NCBI GenBank assembly: GCA_934654765.1
Contig: CAKUGX010000020.1
Coordinates: 1-22,533 of the forward strand
DNA: 22,533 nucleotides
Direction of reading: 5' to 3'
Source of the DNA: an uncultured Collinsella sp.
GTDB taxonomy: Bacteria; Actinomycetota; Coriobacteriia; Coriobacteriales; Coriobacteriaceae
Numbering within the stretch: position 1 is the first letter of the stretch; every line of letters starts with the position of its first letter. This document shows, in pieces, positions 1 through 7,497 of the stretch. The position numbers were made by a program, and so were the translations under genes. The notes beneath the pieces are model-generated. The model had not been told where the DNA came from and did not search any database. It saw only the letters and a list, made by a program, of their open reading frames with translations.

Positions 1-325
1 GTATGAAGGCATCCCGGTACCATGCGACGGTTTGATGTGCGATGCGGGCCTCGTCGAGCGCGGCGGCGATGTCCTCGGCGGTCGCTTTGAGTGTGTTGGC
101 GCGCAGCGTGACCGGGCGTGTTGCCGCGGCGCCGAAGCCCTCGATCATGAGCTCGGCGTCGGCGGGGGCATAGGCGCCGGCGACCGTGTCGACCATAAAG
201 CGCGGCAGGTCGGCGGCGCAGGGAAGGGCGGCAAGCTGGTCGGAAAGCTCGGTAGCGGCAAACTGCCTGAGCTTGAGCTCGGCCTTGACCTGCTTTTTCT
301 GCTTACGACGACGCGGCTTGGACAT
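1..325 (-). CDS. RsmB/RsmF-type rRNA cytosine-C5 methyltransferase, N-terminal part (cut by window edge)
   Basis: The minus strand is open from an ATG at 325 to the window edge, giving the first 108 residues. It starts MSKPRRRKQKKQ, a very basic tail, followed by a helical stretch and then RPVTLRANTLKATAEDI (about residues 70-86) and ...HQTVAWYRDAFI at the cut. The 'RP-x-T/S-L-R-x-N-T-L' stretch followed by a 'W-Y/F...A' segment is typical of the N-terminal region of the NOP2/Sun (RsmB/RsmF) family, SAM-dependent enzymes that make 5-methylcytosine in rRNA. The catalytic cysteines and SAM-binding motifs lie beyond the window, so the exact target base cannot be told. A purine-rich ribosome site (GGGAAGGAAAG) precedes the ATG. 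It starts 37 nt after the stop of the upstream MetRS-like gene, so the two probably share a transcript. I am fairly sure of the family and not of the member. Confidence 0.72.
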   Translation of the reverse strand, partial: MSKPRRRKQKKQVKAELKLRQFAATELSDQLAALPCAADLPRFMVDTVAGAYAPADAELMIEGFGAAATRPVTLRANTLKATAEDIAAALDEARIAHQTVAWYRDAFI

Positions 326-362
326 CCGTCTTTCCTTCCCATTCCATTACATGTCGAGTGTT

Positions 363-2513
363 TTAGTACTGGCTCTCGTGCTTGCTGAAGAAGTCGAAGC
401 GCGGGGGCAGCGGCTTCACGCGGTGCTCACCGGGCTTCTCGCCCAGGCTCTCCACGAACTCGTCCGTGGAGGCAAAGATGTTATCCCAGCTAAAGAAGAC
501 GACCGGGTCGATGTCGAAGTACTCGCAGATGAGCTCGCAGCCGGCCGGGACAATGCCGTGCATGAGCACGGTCGCCACACGCAGCTCGGTAAAGGCGTCG
601 ACGAGGGCTTGCGTCATCGCGGCGTTTGCCTCGTTACCCTCGAGCTTGTTAACGGCCTTAGAGGCGTCGCTCCAGCGCTTGTTGGCGGCGCGCAGGTAGT
701 CGTCGCACACGGCGAGTGCGCGGTGCGTCTCGAACTTGTACATGGCCTGCTCAAAGGCGAGGGCAGCCTGCTCGGCGGCCTCGACCACGGCGGCAGAGGC
801 GGCACCGGCGGGGATGCAGCCGTTGCGGTAGGGGTTCTCGTCGCCCTCCTTGACGGCGACGCCGTAGAAGCAGCTGCGGGCCAGGCGGTTGAACACGCCG
901 GTCAAAAGGGCGCTCTCCTTGAGGGCCGGGTCGATAACGCGCTTGTCGTCGCAGGCGCGCACCTCGTTGCCGTCCTTGTCCTTACCGGTCACGCGTGTGT
1001 CGTATGCCTTGGGGCTAAAGCTCACCGGCTTCTCGGACAGGCCGAGCGACAGCCAATGCGCGCGCATCTGCTCGCAGGTGTAGTGGTTGAGCAGGTCGTC
1101 GGCCGGCGGGGGAGGCGTCTGCGAGGACGAGCTGGCCTTTTTGCCCATGTAGAGCAGGTGGTAGCAGGCGCTGACGGTGCTCTGCGTAAGGTCCCAACCC
1201 AGGGCCTCCCACATGGCGGTCTGCGCGATGCAGTAGAAATAGATGTTGTCCTGGCCAATAAACTGGTAGATCTGTGCGTCGTCCGAGCACCACCAGTCGC
1301 GCCAGTCGAGCGAGCTGTGCTGATAGGCGGGCGCGGGCACCTGCGTCGAATCGACGGCGGGCTCGCCCATGAGGGCGGCGTCCTGGGCGGCGACACCCTC
1401 GGTCACGCCGGCGGCCTTGGCGTCGCGCGCGAGCACGGTGCGGGTATAGCTGATGGGCGCCCACAGGCTTTCGGGCCAGCACCAGCAGGTGACGTCGGAA
1501 ACGCCGTCGACCTGGGGCACCGGGACGCCCCAGTCGATGTTGCCGGTGATGCGGAAGGGCACGAGCGCCTTGCCGCTGCGGAAGCGCACGCCGCCGTTGG
1601 CGAGCACCGCATGGGCGTCGTCGCGCTCCTTCCAGCTGGGGAAGGTGACGGTGAAGCTGCTCTTGTTGCCCTCGGGCTCCAGCACGGTGTGCTCGGGGAG
1701 TTGGTCTTCGACGGCATCGAAGGCCTCGCGGAACTTGTTCTGAATGTAGAGCTGAGCCGGCAGCAGCCATTCCTCCATGGTTTTGGAGACCACGGAGCGA
1801 ACCTGCGGGTTCTGGGCGAGCTTGGCGGTGTAGGTCTTCATAAAGTCGAGGTAGGCCGGCAGGTCGAAGTAGAGGTTGTCGACAGGGCGCAGCTCGGGCA
1901 CCTCGCCGGTGAGCTGGCTCTTGGGCGCGATGAGCTCCTCGGGCTCAAACTGGTGACCCAGATCGCACTCGTCGGCATAGGCCTTCTCGGACTTGCAGCC
2001 CTGGATGGGGCAGCGGCCGATGACCTGGCGGCCGTTAAGGAACGTGCCGGCCTTGGCGTCGTAGAACTGCAGGGTGGAACGCTTGGAGATGGTGCTCTGC
2101 TCGTGCAGGCGCTCGATAATCTCGGCGGTCACCTCGTTGTGAATCTGGGCTGCCGGCTCAAGGCCCGAGCCGCCGTAGATGTCGCAGCTGATGTTGTAGT
2201 TGTTGAGGGTCGCGGCCTGGCGGGAATGATTGGACTCGACATACTCGCTGATGGATTTGTCGTAGCCCTCGTTCTCCTTGAGCTTGCGGTAGCTCTCCAT
2301 GATGGGCGAGCCGTAGCAGTCGGTGCCCGAGGTGAAGATGACGTTCTCGCGGCCCAAGCGGTCGCGCAGGAAGCGGGCGAAGAAGTCGGCCGGGACAAAG
2401 ACGCCACCAACGTGGCCAAAGTGCAGGCCCTTGTTGCCGTAGGGCTCGCCGGCGGTAACGATGGCGCGGCGCGGCCAGCTGGGACGGTCGTTCATGGAGT
2501 ATTTGGATGCCAT
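363..2513 (-). CDS. Methionyl-tRNA synthetase-like class I tRNA ligase with non-canonical KMSKS loop
   Basis: A 716-residue class I aminoacyl-tRNA synthetase of MetRS type, expected to act in the cytoplasm. Visible in order: HIGH-type motif HFGHV (31-35); TSGTDCYGSP (61-70); a MetRS zinc knuckle with C168, C173, C183 and probably H187; the MetRS block ELRPVDNLYFDLPAYL (207-222); an inserted beta-rich stretch (about 272-320); ITGNIDWGVPVP (322-333); IYQFIGQDNIYF (415-426); and an anticodon-binding helical domain with NKRW (611-614). The KMSKS position reads GKKASSSSQTPPPP (457-470), so the second, normally catalytic, lysine is serine. The start is the ATG at 2513 because AAGGAG (CTCCTT on plus, 2518-2523) precedes it; the frame extends further upstream without a ribosome site. 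Whether it is the cell's only MetRS or a paralogue with another job cannot be judged here, so I leave the symbol empty. Confidence 0.85.
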   Translation of the reverse strand: MASKYSMNDRPSWPRRAIVTAGEPYGNKGLHFGHVGGVFVPADFFARFLRDRLGRENVIFTSGTDCYGSPIMESYRKLKENEGYDKSISEYVESNHSRQAATLNNYNISCDIYGGSGLEPAAQIHNEVTAEIIERLHEQSTISKRSTLQFYDAKAGTFLNGRQVIGRCPIQGCKSEKAYADECDLGHQFEPEELIAPKSQLTGEVPELRPVDNLYFDLPAYLDFMKTYTAKLAQNPQVRSVVSKTMEEWLLPAQLYIQNKFREAFDAVEDQLPEHTVLEPEGNKSSFTVTFPSWKERDDAHAVLANGGVRFRSGKALVPFRITGNIDWGVPVPQVDGVSDVTCWCWPESLWAPISYTRTVLARDAKAAGVTEGVAAQDAALMGEPAVDSTQVPAPAYQHSSLDWRDWWCSDDAQIYQFIGQDNIYFYCIAQTAMWEALGWDLTQSTVSACYHLLYMGKKASSSSQTPPPPADDLLNHYTCEQMRAHWLSLGLSEKPVSFSPKAYDTRVTGKDKDGNEVRACDDKRVIDPALKESALLTGVFNRLARSCFYGVAVKEGDENPYRNGCIPAGAASAAVVEAAEQAALAFEQAMYKFETHRALAVCDDYLRAANKRWSDASKAVNKLEGNEANAAMTQALVDAFTELRVATVLMHGIVPAGCELICEYFDIDPVVFFSWDNIFASTDEFVESLGEKPGEHRVKPLPPRFDFFSKHESQY

Positions 2514-2645
2514 GGGACTCCTTCGCATATGGTGAGAGCGCGGCCGGGCGCGAGGCTCGGCGGCGCGGTGGTCAATTCGTGCATATCGTTCGACATTATC
2601 GCACATGCGGGCGGGTGCGTGGCAGGGGCGCTATCCTAAGATGCT

Positions 2646-3215
2646 ATGAATGAGATTTCCAACATACATGCGTTTGAGGACGAGGATTTTCTGCACGCTT
2701 GCTTCGTGTGGGGGATGGTCTTGGTCGGCGTGTTTGCCGTGTGCCTGGTGCCGGTGTTTATGCTGATGGGCGGGCCCGTTGACCTGGATGCTGCTGACGC
2801 GGGCGGCTGGACGGCAGTCGTGGGCTGGATGGTCTGCTTGGCTGTGGTTTCGGCGGCGTCGTTTGCCGTACACGAGCTGGTACATGCGGTGTTTTTTAAG
2901 CTGCTGGCACCTGCGGGCGCGCACGTGACCTTTGGGGCGAACCTCGAGACGTGCATGATCTATGCCTGCGCCGAGGGGGTCGTGTATTCGCGCCTGCGGT
3001 ATGTGGCGATTTGCCTGGCGCCGACGGTCGTTTTGACGGCGGCGTTTGCGTTGGGCTTTGCGTTTTCGGGGTATCCGCTGCTGTGTTACTTGGCGGCTGG
3101 TCTGCACCTGTCGGGCTGTGTGGGCGACTGGTATTACGTGCGAACCATTCTGCGCGACCGCCGTATTGTCGCCTGCGAGGACACGTCCTTTGGCGTTCGC
3201 TTTTTTGGAAAGTAG
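2646..3215 (+). CDS. DUF3267 family membrane protein, putative zinc metallopeptidase
   Basis: A 189-residue protein with a hydrophobic N-terminal segment (about 22-42), a second (57-75), the zincin motif HELVH (76-80), and two more hydrophobic stretches (about 120-139 and 144-160), followed by GDWYYVRTILRDRR (160-173). The HExxH at the end of a membrane helix, VYSRLRYVAICLAP and the later G-D-W/I motif are the pattern of DUF3267, predicted membrane-embedded zinc proteases; D161 is a candidate third metal ligand. No substrate can be inferred. The ATG at 2646 has no strong Shine-Dalgarno. The gene is divergent from the MetRS-like gene, with 132 nt between the two starts, and lies 61 nt upstream of queH, with which it may be cotranscribed. 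The protease assignment is a family prediction. Confidence 0.78.
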   Translation: MNEISNIHAFEDEDFLHACFVWGMVLVGVFAVCLVPVFMLMGGPVDLDAADAGGWTAVVGWMVCLAVVSAASFAVHELVHAVFFKLLAPAGAHVTFGANLETCMIYACAEGVVYSRLRYVAICLAPTVVLTAAFALGFAFSGYPLLCYLAAGLHLSGCVGDWYYVRTILRDRRIVACEDTSFGVRFFGK

Positions 3216-3224
3216 TCTTTTGGG

Positions 3225-3257
3225 ATGATTTTTCTGGGATGGGGATTAAAAAATCAT
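3225..3257 (+). other. AT-rich inverted repeat just upstream of queH
   Basis: ATGATTTTT (3225-3233) is the perfect complement of AAAAATCAT (3249-3257), with a 15-nt loop. It stands out in GC-rich surroundings and ends 4 nt before the queH ribosome site. It could be a weak hairpin in the transcript or an operator. It does not match the preQ1 riboswitch classes I know, so no ligand is proposed. Confidence 0.35.
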
Positions 3258-3276
3258 TGTGGGAGAGGAGATGTCG

Positions 3277-3852
3277 ATGAAGCCGTTGCTGCTGCATGCT
3301 TGCTGTGCGCCGTGCTCACTTGAGCCGGTTCGCTTGCTGCGCGAGGAGGGGTTTGAGCCCACGATTTGCTGGACTAACCCCAATATTCAGCCGCACGATG
3401 AATGGCAGCGGCGCCTGGACGAGCTGCGCCGGTGGTGTGCCGACGGCGGCATCGAGCTCATCGAGGCAGGCGAGGATCGCGAGCGCTGGGAGGCCGGCGT
3501 GGCTCCGCTGGGCGCCGATCGGCCCCGTCGCTGTCGTGCTTGCTATGCCCTTCGTCTGGCCGAGGCGTGCCGCGTGGCCCAGGAGCGTGGATTTGAGTAC
3601 GTGGGCACGACGCTCGCCGTCTCGCCGTATCAGCTGTTCGACACCTGTAATGATGTGCTTGAGCGCTTGGCAGCCGCCCGTGGGCTCACCCCGGTGATTC
3701 GCGATTTTCGCCCGTACTATCCCGAGGCCACGCGCCGTTCGCGCGAGTTGGGCATGTATCGACAGAACTACTGCGGCTGTCGCTTCTCTGCCGTCGAGGC
3801 GGCCATGGACCGCGCCCGCATCCGCGACGAGCGCAAAGCCGCCAAAAATTAG
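3277..3852 (+). CDS. queH: Epoxyqueuosine reductase QueH
   Basis: A 191-residue protein of the QueH (DUF208) family, the non-orthologous replacement for QueG that reduces epoxyqueuosine to queuosine in the anticodon wobble position of tRNAs with GUN anticodons. Diagnostic cysteines are present: HACCAPCS (7-14, with the vicinal C9 and C10), RCRAC (85-89, C86 and C89) and NYCGCRF (164-170, C166 and C168). The family binds a 4Fe-4S cluster through the first two pairs. The start is the ATG at 3277, since GAGAGGAG ends 6 nt before it; the in-frame GTG (3259) and ATG (3271) lie before or directly against that ribosome site. queA follows after 64 nt and makes this enzyme's substrate, which strongly supports the assignment. 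Confidence 0.93.
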   Translation: MKPLLLHACCAPCSLEPVRLLREEGFEPTICWTNPNIQPHDEWQRRLDELRRWCADGGIELIEAGEDRERWEAGVAPLGADRPRRCRACYALRLAEACRVAQERGFEYVGTTLAVSPYQLFDTCNDVLERLAAARGLTPVIRDFRPYYPEATRRSRELGMYRQNYCGCRFSAVEAAMDRARIRDERKAAKN

Positions 3853-3916
3853 CTCACTTGGGCCGACAGCCTGCTAGGATGTAGGACGGACTTTAGCTAT
3901 ATAAGGAGAATCCGAC

Positions 3917-5134
3917 GTGTCTATGCGTACCGATGATTTTGATTACAACCTGCCCGAAGAGCTCATCGCCCAGGCTCCCGCCGAGCCGCGCGACTCCTGT
4001 CGCCTGCTGGTGGTTGACCGCAAGGGTTCCGAGACGGGGACGCCGCTGGAGCACGGCGGCACCGTCGAGCACCGCATCTTCCGTGACGTTATCGACTATA
4101 TCGAGCCTGGCGACGTGCTCGTCATCAACCAGACGCGCGTGATGCCGGCCCGCCTGATCGGCCGCAAGGCCGGCTCGGGCGGCGTGGTCGAGACGCTGCT
4201 GCTCAAGCGCCGTGAGGACGTGGATCCGCTGGGCCACGTTTGGGAGTGCCTGGTCAAGCCGGGTAAGCGCTTGAAGCCCGGTGCTCAGATTGAGTATCGC
4301 GCCGGTGGCGCCCATGCGCCCGAGGGGGCTCCCGTGGTGCTGACGGCCGAGGTCATCGACTTTGTCACCGATAGCCGTGGTGGCCGTCTGGTGCGCTTTG
4401 AGCCGGCCGGTTGCAATGCCGCCGGCGACCCGCGCACGCTCGACGAGGCCATCCATGCTGCCGGCCACGTGCCGCTGCCGCCCTACATTACCGATTACGA
4501 GGGCGACCCCGAGAAGTATCAGACCGTGTACGCCATGAAGGAGGAGCACTCGGCTGCCGCTCCCACGGCGGGTCTGCACTTTACGCCCGAGCTTATGGCC
4601 GCTATCGAGGCCAAGGGTGCGAAGTTTGCCGCCGTTGAGCTCGAGGTGGGCATCGACACCTTCCGCCTGGTGGAGGAGGACGACCCCACGCAGCACGTGA
4701 TGCACACCGAGCGCTACCACATGTCGCAGGAGGTTGTCGACGCTGTGCACCAGGCAAAGGCCGAGGGCCATCGCGTGATCGCCGTCGGCACCACCGCGGT
4801 GCGGTCGCTCGAGAGCGCATTTGACGCGGACGCGCCGGTGTCCGATCCGGCCGTGACGGCGCGCTATTTTGAGGGCCGTGAGGACGGTGCCGACACGCTC
4901 GGCCGCGGCGACGTCGTTGCGCGCGAGAACGCCACGACGCAGCTTTACCTCATGCCCGGCTCGACCTATCACGTGGTCGACGCGCTGATCACGAACTTCC
5001 ACGTGCCGCGCTCCACGCTCATGATGCTTGTGAGCGCACTTGCCACCCGCGACCAGATCATGGATGCCTACGCCGCCGCCATCGAGGAGCGCTACCGCTT
5101 CTTCAGCTTTGGTGACGCGATGCTCATTTGTTAG
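3917..5134 (+). CDS. queA: S-adenosylmethionine:tRNA ribosyltransferase-isomerase QueA
   Basis: QueA moves the ribosyl part of SAM onto 7-aminomethyl-7-deazaguanine in tRNA, giving epoxyqueuosine, the step just before QueH. The 405-residue product has the family hallmarks: FDYNLPEELIAQ (8-19), GDVLVINQTRVMPARL (65-80), HVPLPPYI (184-191), AAPTAGLHFT (214-223), ELEVGIDTFR (241-250), VGTTAVRSLES (290-300) and NFHVPRSTLMMLVSA (360-374). At 405 residues it is longer than the roughly 340-360 usual for the family; the extra length sits mainly at about 302-340, an acidic stretch between RSLES and QLYLMPG, with smaller additions near 36-50 and 100-108. A GTG at 3917 is the start: AAGGAG (3903-3908) is 8 nt upstream, and the in-frame ATG at 3923 would be 14 nt away. 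Confidence 0.95.
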   Translation: MSMRTDDFDYNLPEELIAQAPAEPRDSCRLLVVDRKGSETGTPLEHGGTVEHRIFRDVIDYIEPGDVLVINQTRVMPARLIGRKAGSGGVVETLLLKRREDVDPLGHVWECLVKPGKRLKPGAQIEYRAGGAHAPEGAPVVLTAEVIDFVTDSRGGRLVRFEPAGCNAAGDPRTLDEAIHAAGHVPLPPYITDYEGDPEKYQTVYAMKEEHSAAAPTAGLHFTPELMAAIEAKGAKFAAVELEVGIDTFRLVEEDDPTQHVMHTERYHMSQEVVDAVHQAKAEGHRVIAVGTTAVRSLESAFDADAPVSDPAVTARYFEGREDGADTLGRGDVVARENATTQLYLMPGSTYHVVDALITNFHVPRSTLMMLVSALATRDQIMDAYAAAIEERYRFFSFGDAMLIC

Positions 5135-5160
5135 TTACGCGGTTCTACGAACCGCGTAAC
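5134..5160. repeat. Perfect 12-bp hairpin overlapping the queA stop codon
   Basis: GTTACGCGGTTC (5134-5145), loop TAC, GAACCGCGTAAC (5149-5160). The first base is the last base of the queA TAG. There is no T-run on either side, so it is not a normal intrinsic terminator; it may protect the queA mRNA 3' end or pause polymerase. Confidence 0.6.
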
Positions 5161-5173
5161 TGCTCGACGCTGC

Positions 5174-5272
5174 GCGGGCCGCATTTGGACAATCTGACGT
5201 TCAACTTCAAGGGCGCGACCAGAAGGTCAGCGCCCTTTCGTTTCACGTCACCTTGTCTCAAGTGCGGCCCGC
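5174..5272. repeat. 99-bp nested palindrome downstream of queA
   Basis: The outer arms GCGGGCCGCA (5174-5183) and TGCGGCCCGC (5263-5272) are perfect complements. Pairing continues inward through imperfect segments (TTGTC-like and ACGTCA-like matches) to a core stem AAGGGCGC + GACC (5209-5220), loop AGAA, GGTC + A bulge + GCGCCCTT (5225-5237). The core is followed by TTTCGTTT, so it may also act as a weak plus-strand terminator. No open frame here is convincing. Confidence 0.6.
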
Positions 5273-5351
5273 TCACTGACTTATGCTCAACCTGCGGCGC
5301 TGCGCTGGTTGGCACTTAGGGACGTTCCTAACTGCCGGGTCTAAAAGGAGA

Positions 5352-5388
5352 GGGGCGCCGCGGGATTGGTTCCGCGGCGCCCCCTTTT
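5352..5388. terminator. Strong bidirectional intrinsic terminator between queA and the M32 peptidase gene
   Basis: GGGGCGCCGCGG (5352-5363), an 8-nt loop, CCGCGGCGCCCC (5372-5383), then C and TTTT (5385-5388) for plus-strand transcripts. On the minus strand the same stem is followed by TCTCCTTTT. It lies between the convergent genes queA and the carboxypeptidase gene and can serve both. Confidence 0.88.
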
Positions 5389-5410
5389 GCGTTAACGTGT
5401 CGGCTCGGTT

Positions 5411-6994
5411 TTACAGCTGGTACAGCGTGGTGAACTTGTCCTGGAGGTAGCTGCAGTAGTAGCGGGCGTCAAACCCCATGCCGCAAGCGCCCTTGATGAG
5501 CTCCGGCGCGTCCTTGGCGCGGCCCCACTGCCAAATGTGCTCGCCCAGCCACGCGCGGACGGGTGCCAGGTCGCCGCTCGCGCAGGCGCCGGTAAGGTCG
5601 ACGCCGTCGCGGCACATGGCTGGCACGAACATGGCGTCGTAGGCGCTGCCCAGTGCATAGGTGGGGAAGTAGCCAAACGAGCCGCCGCTCCAGTGCGTGT
5701 CTTGTAGGCAGCCGCGCGTGTCGTCGGGAACCGGAATGCCCAGGTACTCGTCCATAAAGCGGTTCCAGAGCGCGGGGATATCCTTAGCCGTGGCCTCGCC
5801 GGCAAACAGCATGCGCTCAATCTCGTAGCGCACCATAACGTGCAGCGGATAGGTGAGCTCGTCGGCCTCGGTGCGGATCAACGACGGCTGCGCGATGTTC
5901 ACGGCGTGGTAGAGCGTATCCTCGTCCACGTTGCCGTAGACCTCGGGCGCGTGACGGCGCAGCACCTCGAGCAACGGACCCATAAAGGCACGGCTGCGGC
6001 CCACGGTGTTCTCAAAGAAACGGCTCTGGCTCTCGTGGATGCCCATGGAGGTGCCGCCCTCCAGGCACGTGCGCGCGTAAGCGGGGTTCACGCCCAACTC
6101 GTACATGGCGTGGCCGGCCTCGTGGATGATGCTATAGACGTTGGAGATGCAATCGTCCTCATAGATGTGCGTGGCGATGCGCGCGTCGCCCACCGAGAAG
6201 CCCTCGCTAAACGGATGCTCGGTAAAGGCGAGCGTGGTGTCGTCCAGGTTGAGGCCAACGAGCTTCATAAGGTCAAAGCTCATGGCACGCTGGGCGGCCT
6301 CGGGCACATGGGCGTGCAAAAAGTCGGCAGCCGGCTGCTGGCCGCGCTCGCCGATGGCGTGCACGAGCGGCACGACCGTGGCCTTGACCTCGTCGCAGAA
6401 TGCGTCGAAGCTCTTGGTGGAAAGGCCGCGCTCATACTGGTCGAGCCAAACATCGTATGGGTCGCGTTTGGGGTCCATGAGCTCGGCCTGGCGCTTAAGC
6501 TGCCCAACGATCTTGTCCACGTAGGGCTCAAAGCTCGCCCAGTCGTTGGCGGACTTGGCCTTATGCCACACGGCGTCGGCCTCGCAGGTGAGCCTGGTCC
6601 AGGCCTCGGCCTCCTCGGTGGGGATGGCGCTGGCCTCGCGCTGGTCGCGGCCGAGCACGCGGATCTCGTCGAGCAGCTGCGGGTCGTCGATCTTGCCGCC
6701 CACAACCGTCTCGCGTGCCAGTGAGCGCACGAGCTCAACGGACTTTTCGCTGGTCAGGAGCTTATGATGCTCGCCGGCGAGCGTGCCCATGGCATCGGCG
6801 CGGGCCGCGGCGCCGTTGGCGGGAGCGATGGTCGCGCCATCGAACTCGGCAATCTTGAGCAGATACTCGCGGGTCCACAGCTTGCCCTCGAGTTTGCGGA
6901 ACTTTTTGACGTCCTTGTCGACTTTAGCAGCCTTGACGCCCTTGGCGGCTTTTGCCACGGCGGCCTTGGCCTTCTTATCGAACTTCTTTCCCAT
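5411..6994 (-). CDS. M32 family metallocarboxypeptidase (carboxypeptidase Taq type)
   Basis: A 527-residue cytoplasmic zinc carboxypeptidase of family M32, which removes C-terminal residues from peptides. The zinc motif HEAGH is at 291-295 and the third ligand glutamate is in HESQSRFFEN (320-329). Other family blocks are HPFSEGFSVGDARI (260-273), IRTEADELTYPLH (373-385) and the HWSGGSFGYFPTYALG stretch (434-449). The first 34 residues are a lysine/alanine-rich extension that looks disordered and precedes the usual start of the fold. The ATG at 6994 is chosen because AAGGAT lies about 6 nt upstream; a longer in-frame start exists further up without a ribosome site. The gene stands alone on the minus strand, divergent from the pheST leader, and ends at a shared terminator. 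No signal peptide is seen. Confidence 0.93.
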   Translation of the reverse strand: MGKKFDKKAKAAVAKAAKGVKAAKVDKDVKKFRKLEGKLWTREYLLKIAEFDGATIAPANGAAARADAMGTLAGEHHKLLTSEKSVELVRSLARETVVGGKIDDPQLLDEIRVLGRDQREASAIPTEEAEAWTRLTCEADAVWHKAKSANDWASFEPYVDKIVGQLKRQAELMDPKRDPYDVWLDQYERGLSTKSFDAFCDEVKATVVPLVHAIGERGQQPAADFLHAHVPEAAQRAMSFDLMKLVGLNLDDTTLAFTEHPFSEGFSVGDARIATHIYEDDCISNVYSIIHEAGHAMYELGVNPAYARTCLEGGTSMGIHESQSRFFENTVGRSRAFMGPLLEVLRRHAPEVYGNVDEDTLYHAVNIAQPSLIRTEADELTYPLHVMVRYEIERMLFAGEATAKDIPALWNRFMDEYLGIPVPDDTRGCLQDTHWSGGSFGYFPTYALGSAYDAMFVPAMCRDGVDLTGACASGDLAPVRAWLGEHIWQWGRAKDAPELIKGACGMGFDARYYCSYLQDKFTTLYQL

Positions 6995-7094
6995 ACCATA
7001 TCCTTGATCTCGCAGGCCGAGCGCCAAAGGTGGACGTGCGGCCAGTTTGCACAGCTACCTGCCTTGTACCCAGCGCGAACAAAACGGAACGCGG

Positions 7095-7121
7095 TGATAC
7101 GCTCGCGAAATGTGTTATCCT
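7095..7121 (+). promoter_or_regulatory. Possible promoter of the pheST leader
   Basis: TATCCT (7116-7121) is a plausible -10 element placed just before the T-box leader. The best upstream match, TGATAC (7095-7100), is a poor -35 with 15-nt spacing. Position relative to the leader is the main support. Confidence 0.35.
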
Positions 7122-7123
7122 AT

Positions 7124-7412
7124 AGCCCAATGCGTTGACGGAGAGGGTTTTGCCCGCCGCGTCGCCGACAAGAGAGGGAAGGTCATGGGCTGCAAGCCTT
7201 CCTGCGGTGGCAAGGGCCAAGCGTTCACTCCCGAGCAGCAACCTCAACGGGCGCGCGGCCAGCGGCGGCGAAGCCCCAGTAGGGAAGCCGTGAGCCTCGC
7301 GATAAGGGGCGCAGAGTGGGCACGGCGGGCCAGACATCCGTCGGGTCAAACAAGGTGGTACCGCGGAATTCAACCGTCCTTGGGCAATGCACATGCCCGA
7401 GGACGGTTTTTT
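7124..7412 (+). promoter_or_regulatory. T-box leader (tRNA-Phe responsive) of pheST
   Basis: The universal T-box sequence AAGGTGGTACCGCG is at 7352-7365. It is followed directly by a terminator hairpin (7374-7412), the usual terminator/antiterminator arrangement. Upstream is a long structured stem I region (about 7130-7240), with an ATGGGCTGCAAG distal element near 7187. A TTC followed by A at 7224-7226 on the 3' side of stem I is the likely specifier, a phenylalanine codon that fits the genes behind it. By family knowledge, uncharged tRNA-Phe pairs with the specifier and with the T-box bulge, stabilises the antiterminator and allows pheS-pheT transcription. The 5' boundary is approximate. 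Confidence 0.93.
7374..7412 (+). terminator. T-box regulated intrinsic terminator
   Basis: CCGTCCTTGGGC (7374-7385) pairs with GCCCGAGGACGG (7395-7406) with one G-T wobble, across a 9-nt loop, followed by TTTTTT (7407-7412). The 5' arm can instead join the T-box sequence just upstream to form the antiterminator. Confidence 0.93.
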
Positions 7413-7497
7413 GTTACCGAACCGGGCCGCGTTTCCGCAGCATCGGACGGCATCAGCCGCTGCGACAAGTGGATGCGCGAGAGATGAAAGGGAAGAC

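Noticed and set aside
186..2639. Very long open frame on the plus strand opposite the MetRS-like gene
   Set aside because: It mirrors the real gene's codon bias (GC-rich third positions) and encodes low-complexity A/G/V/H/L-rich protein with no family motifs; the minus-strand product is clearly conserved.
5128..5319. Small frame with C-x-x-C-like spacing (LKCGPLTDLCSTCG)
   Set aside because: It overlaps the end of queA and runs through the hairpins at 5134-5272; the cysteines arise from the palindrome arm and there is no ribosome site.
7110..7487. 125-codon frame inside the pheST leader
   Set aside because: It lies across the T-box stem I, T-box sequence and terminator; these RNA elements explain the sequence, and there is no ribosome site or family resemblance.
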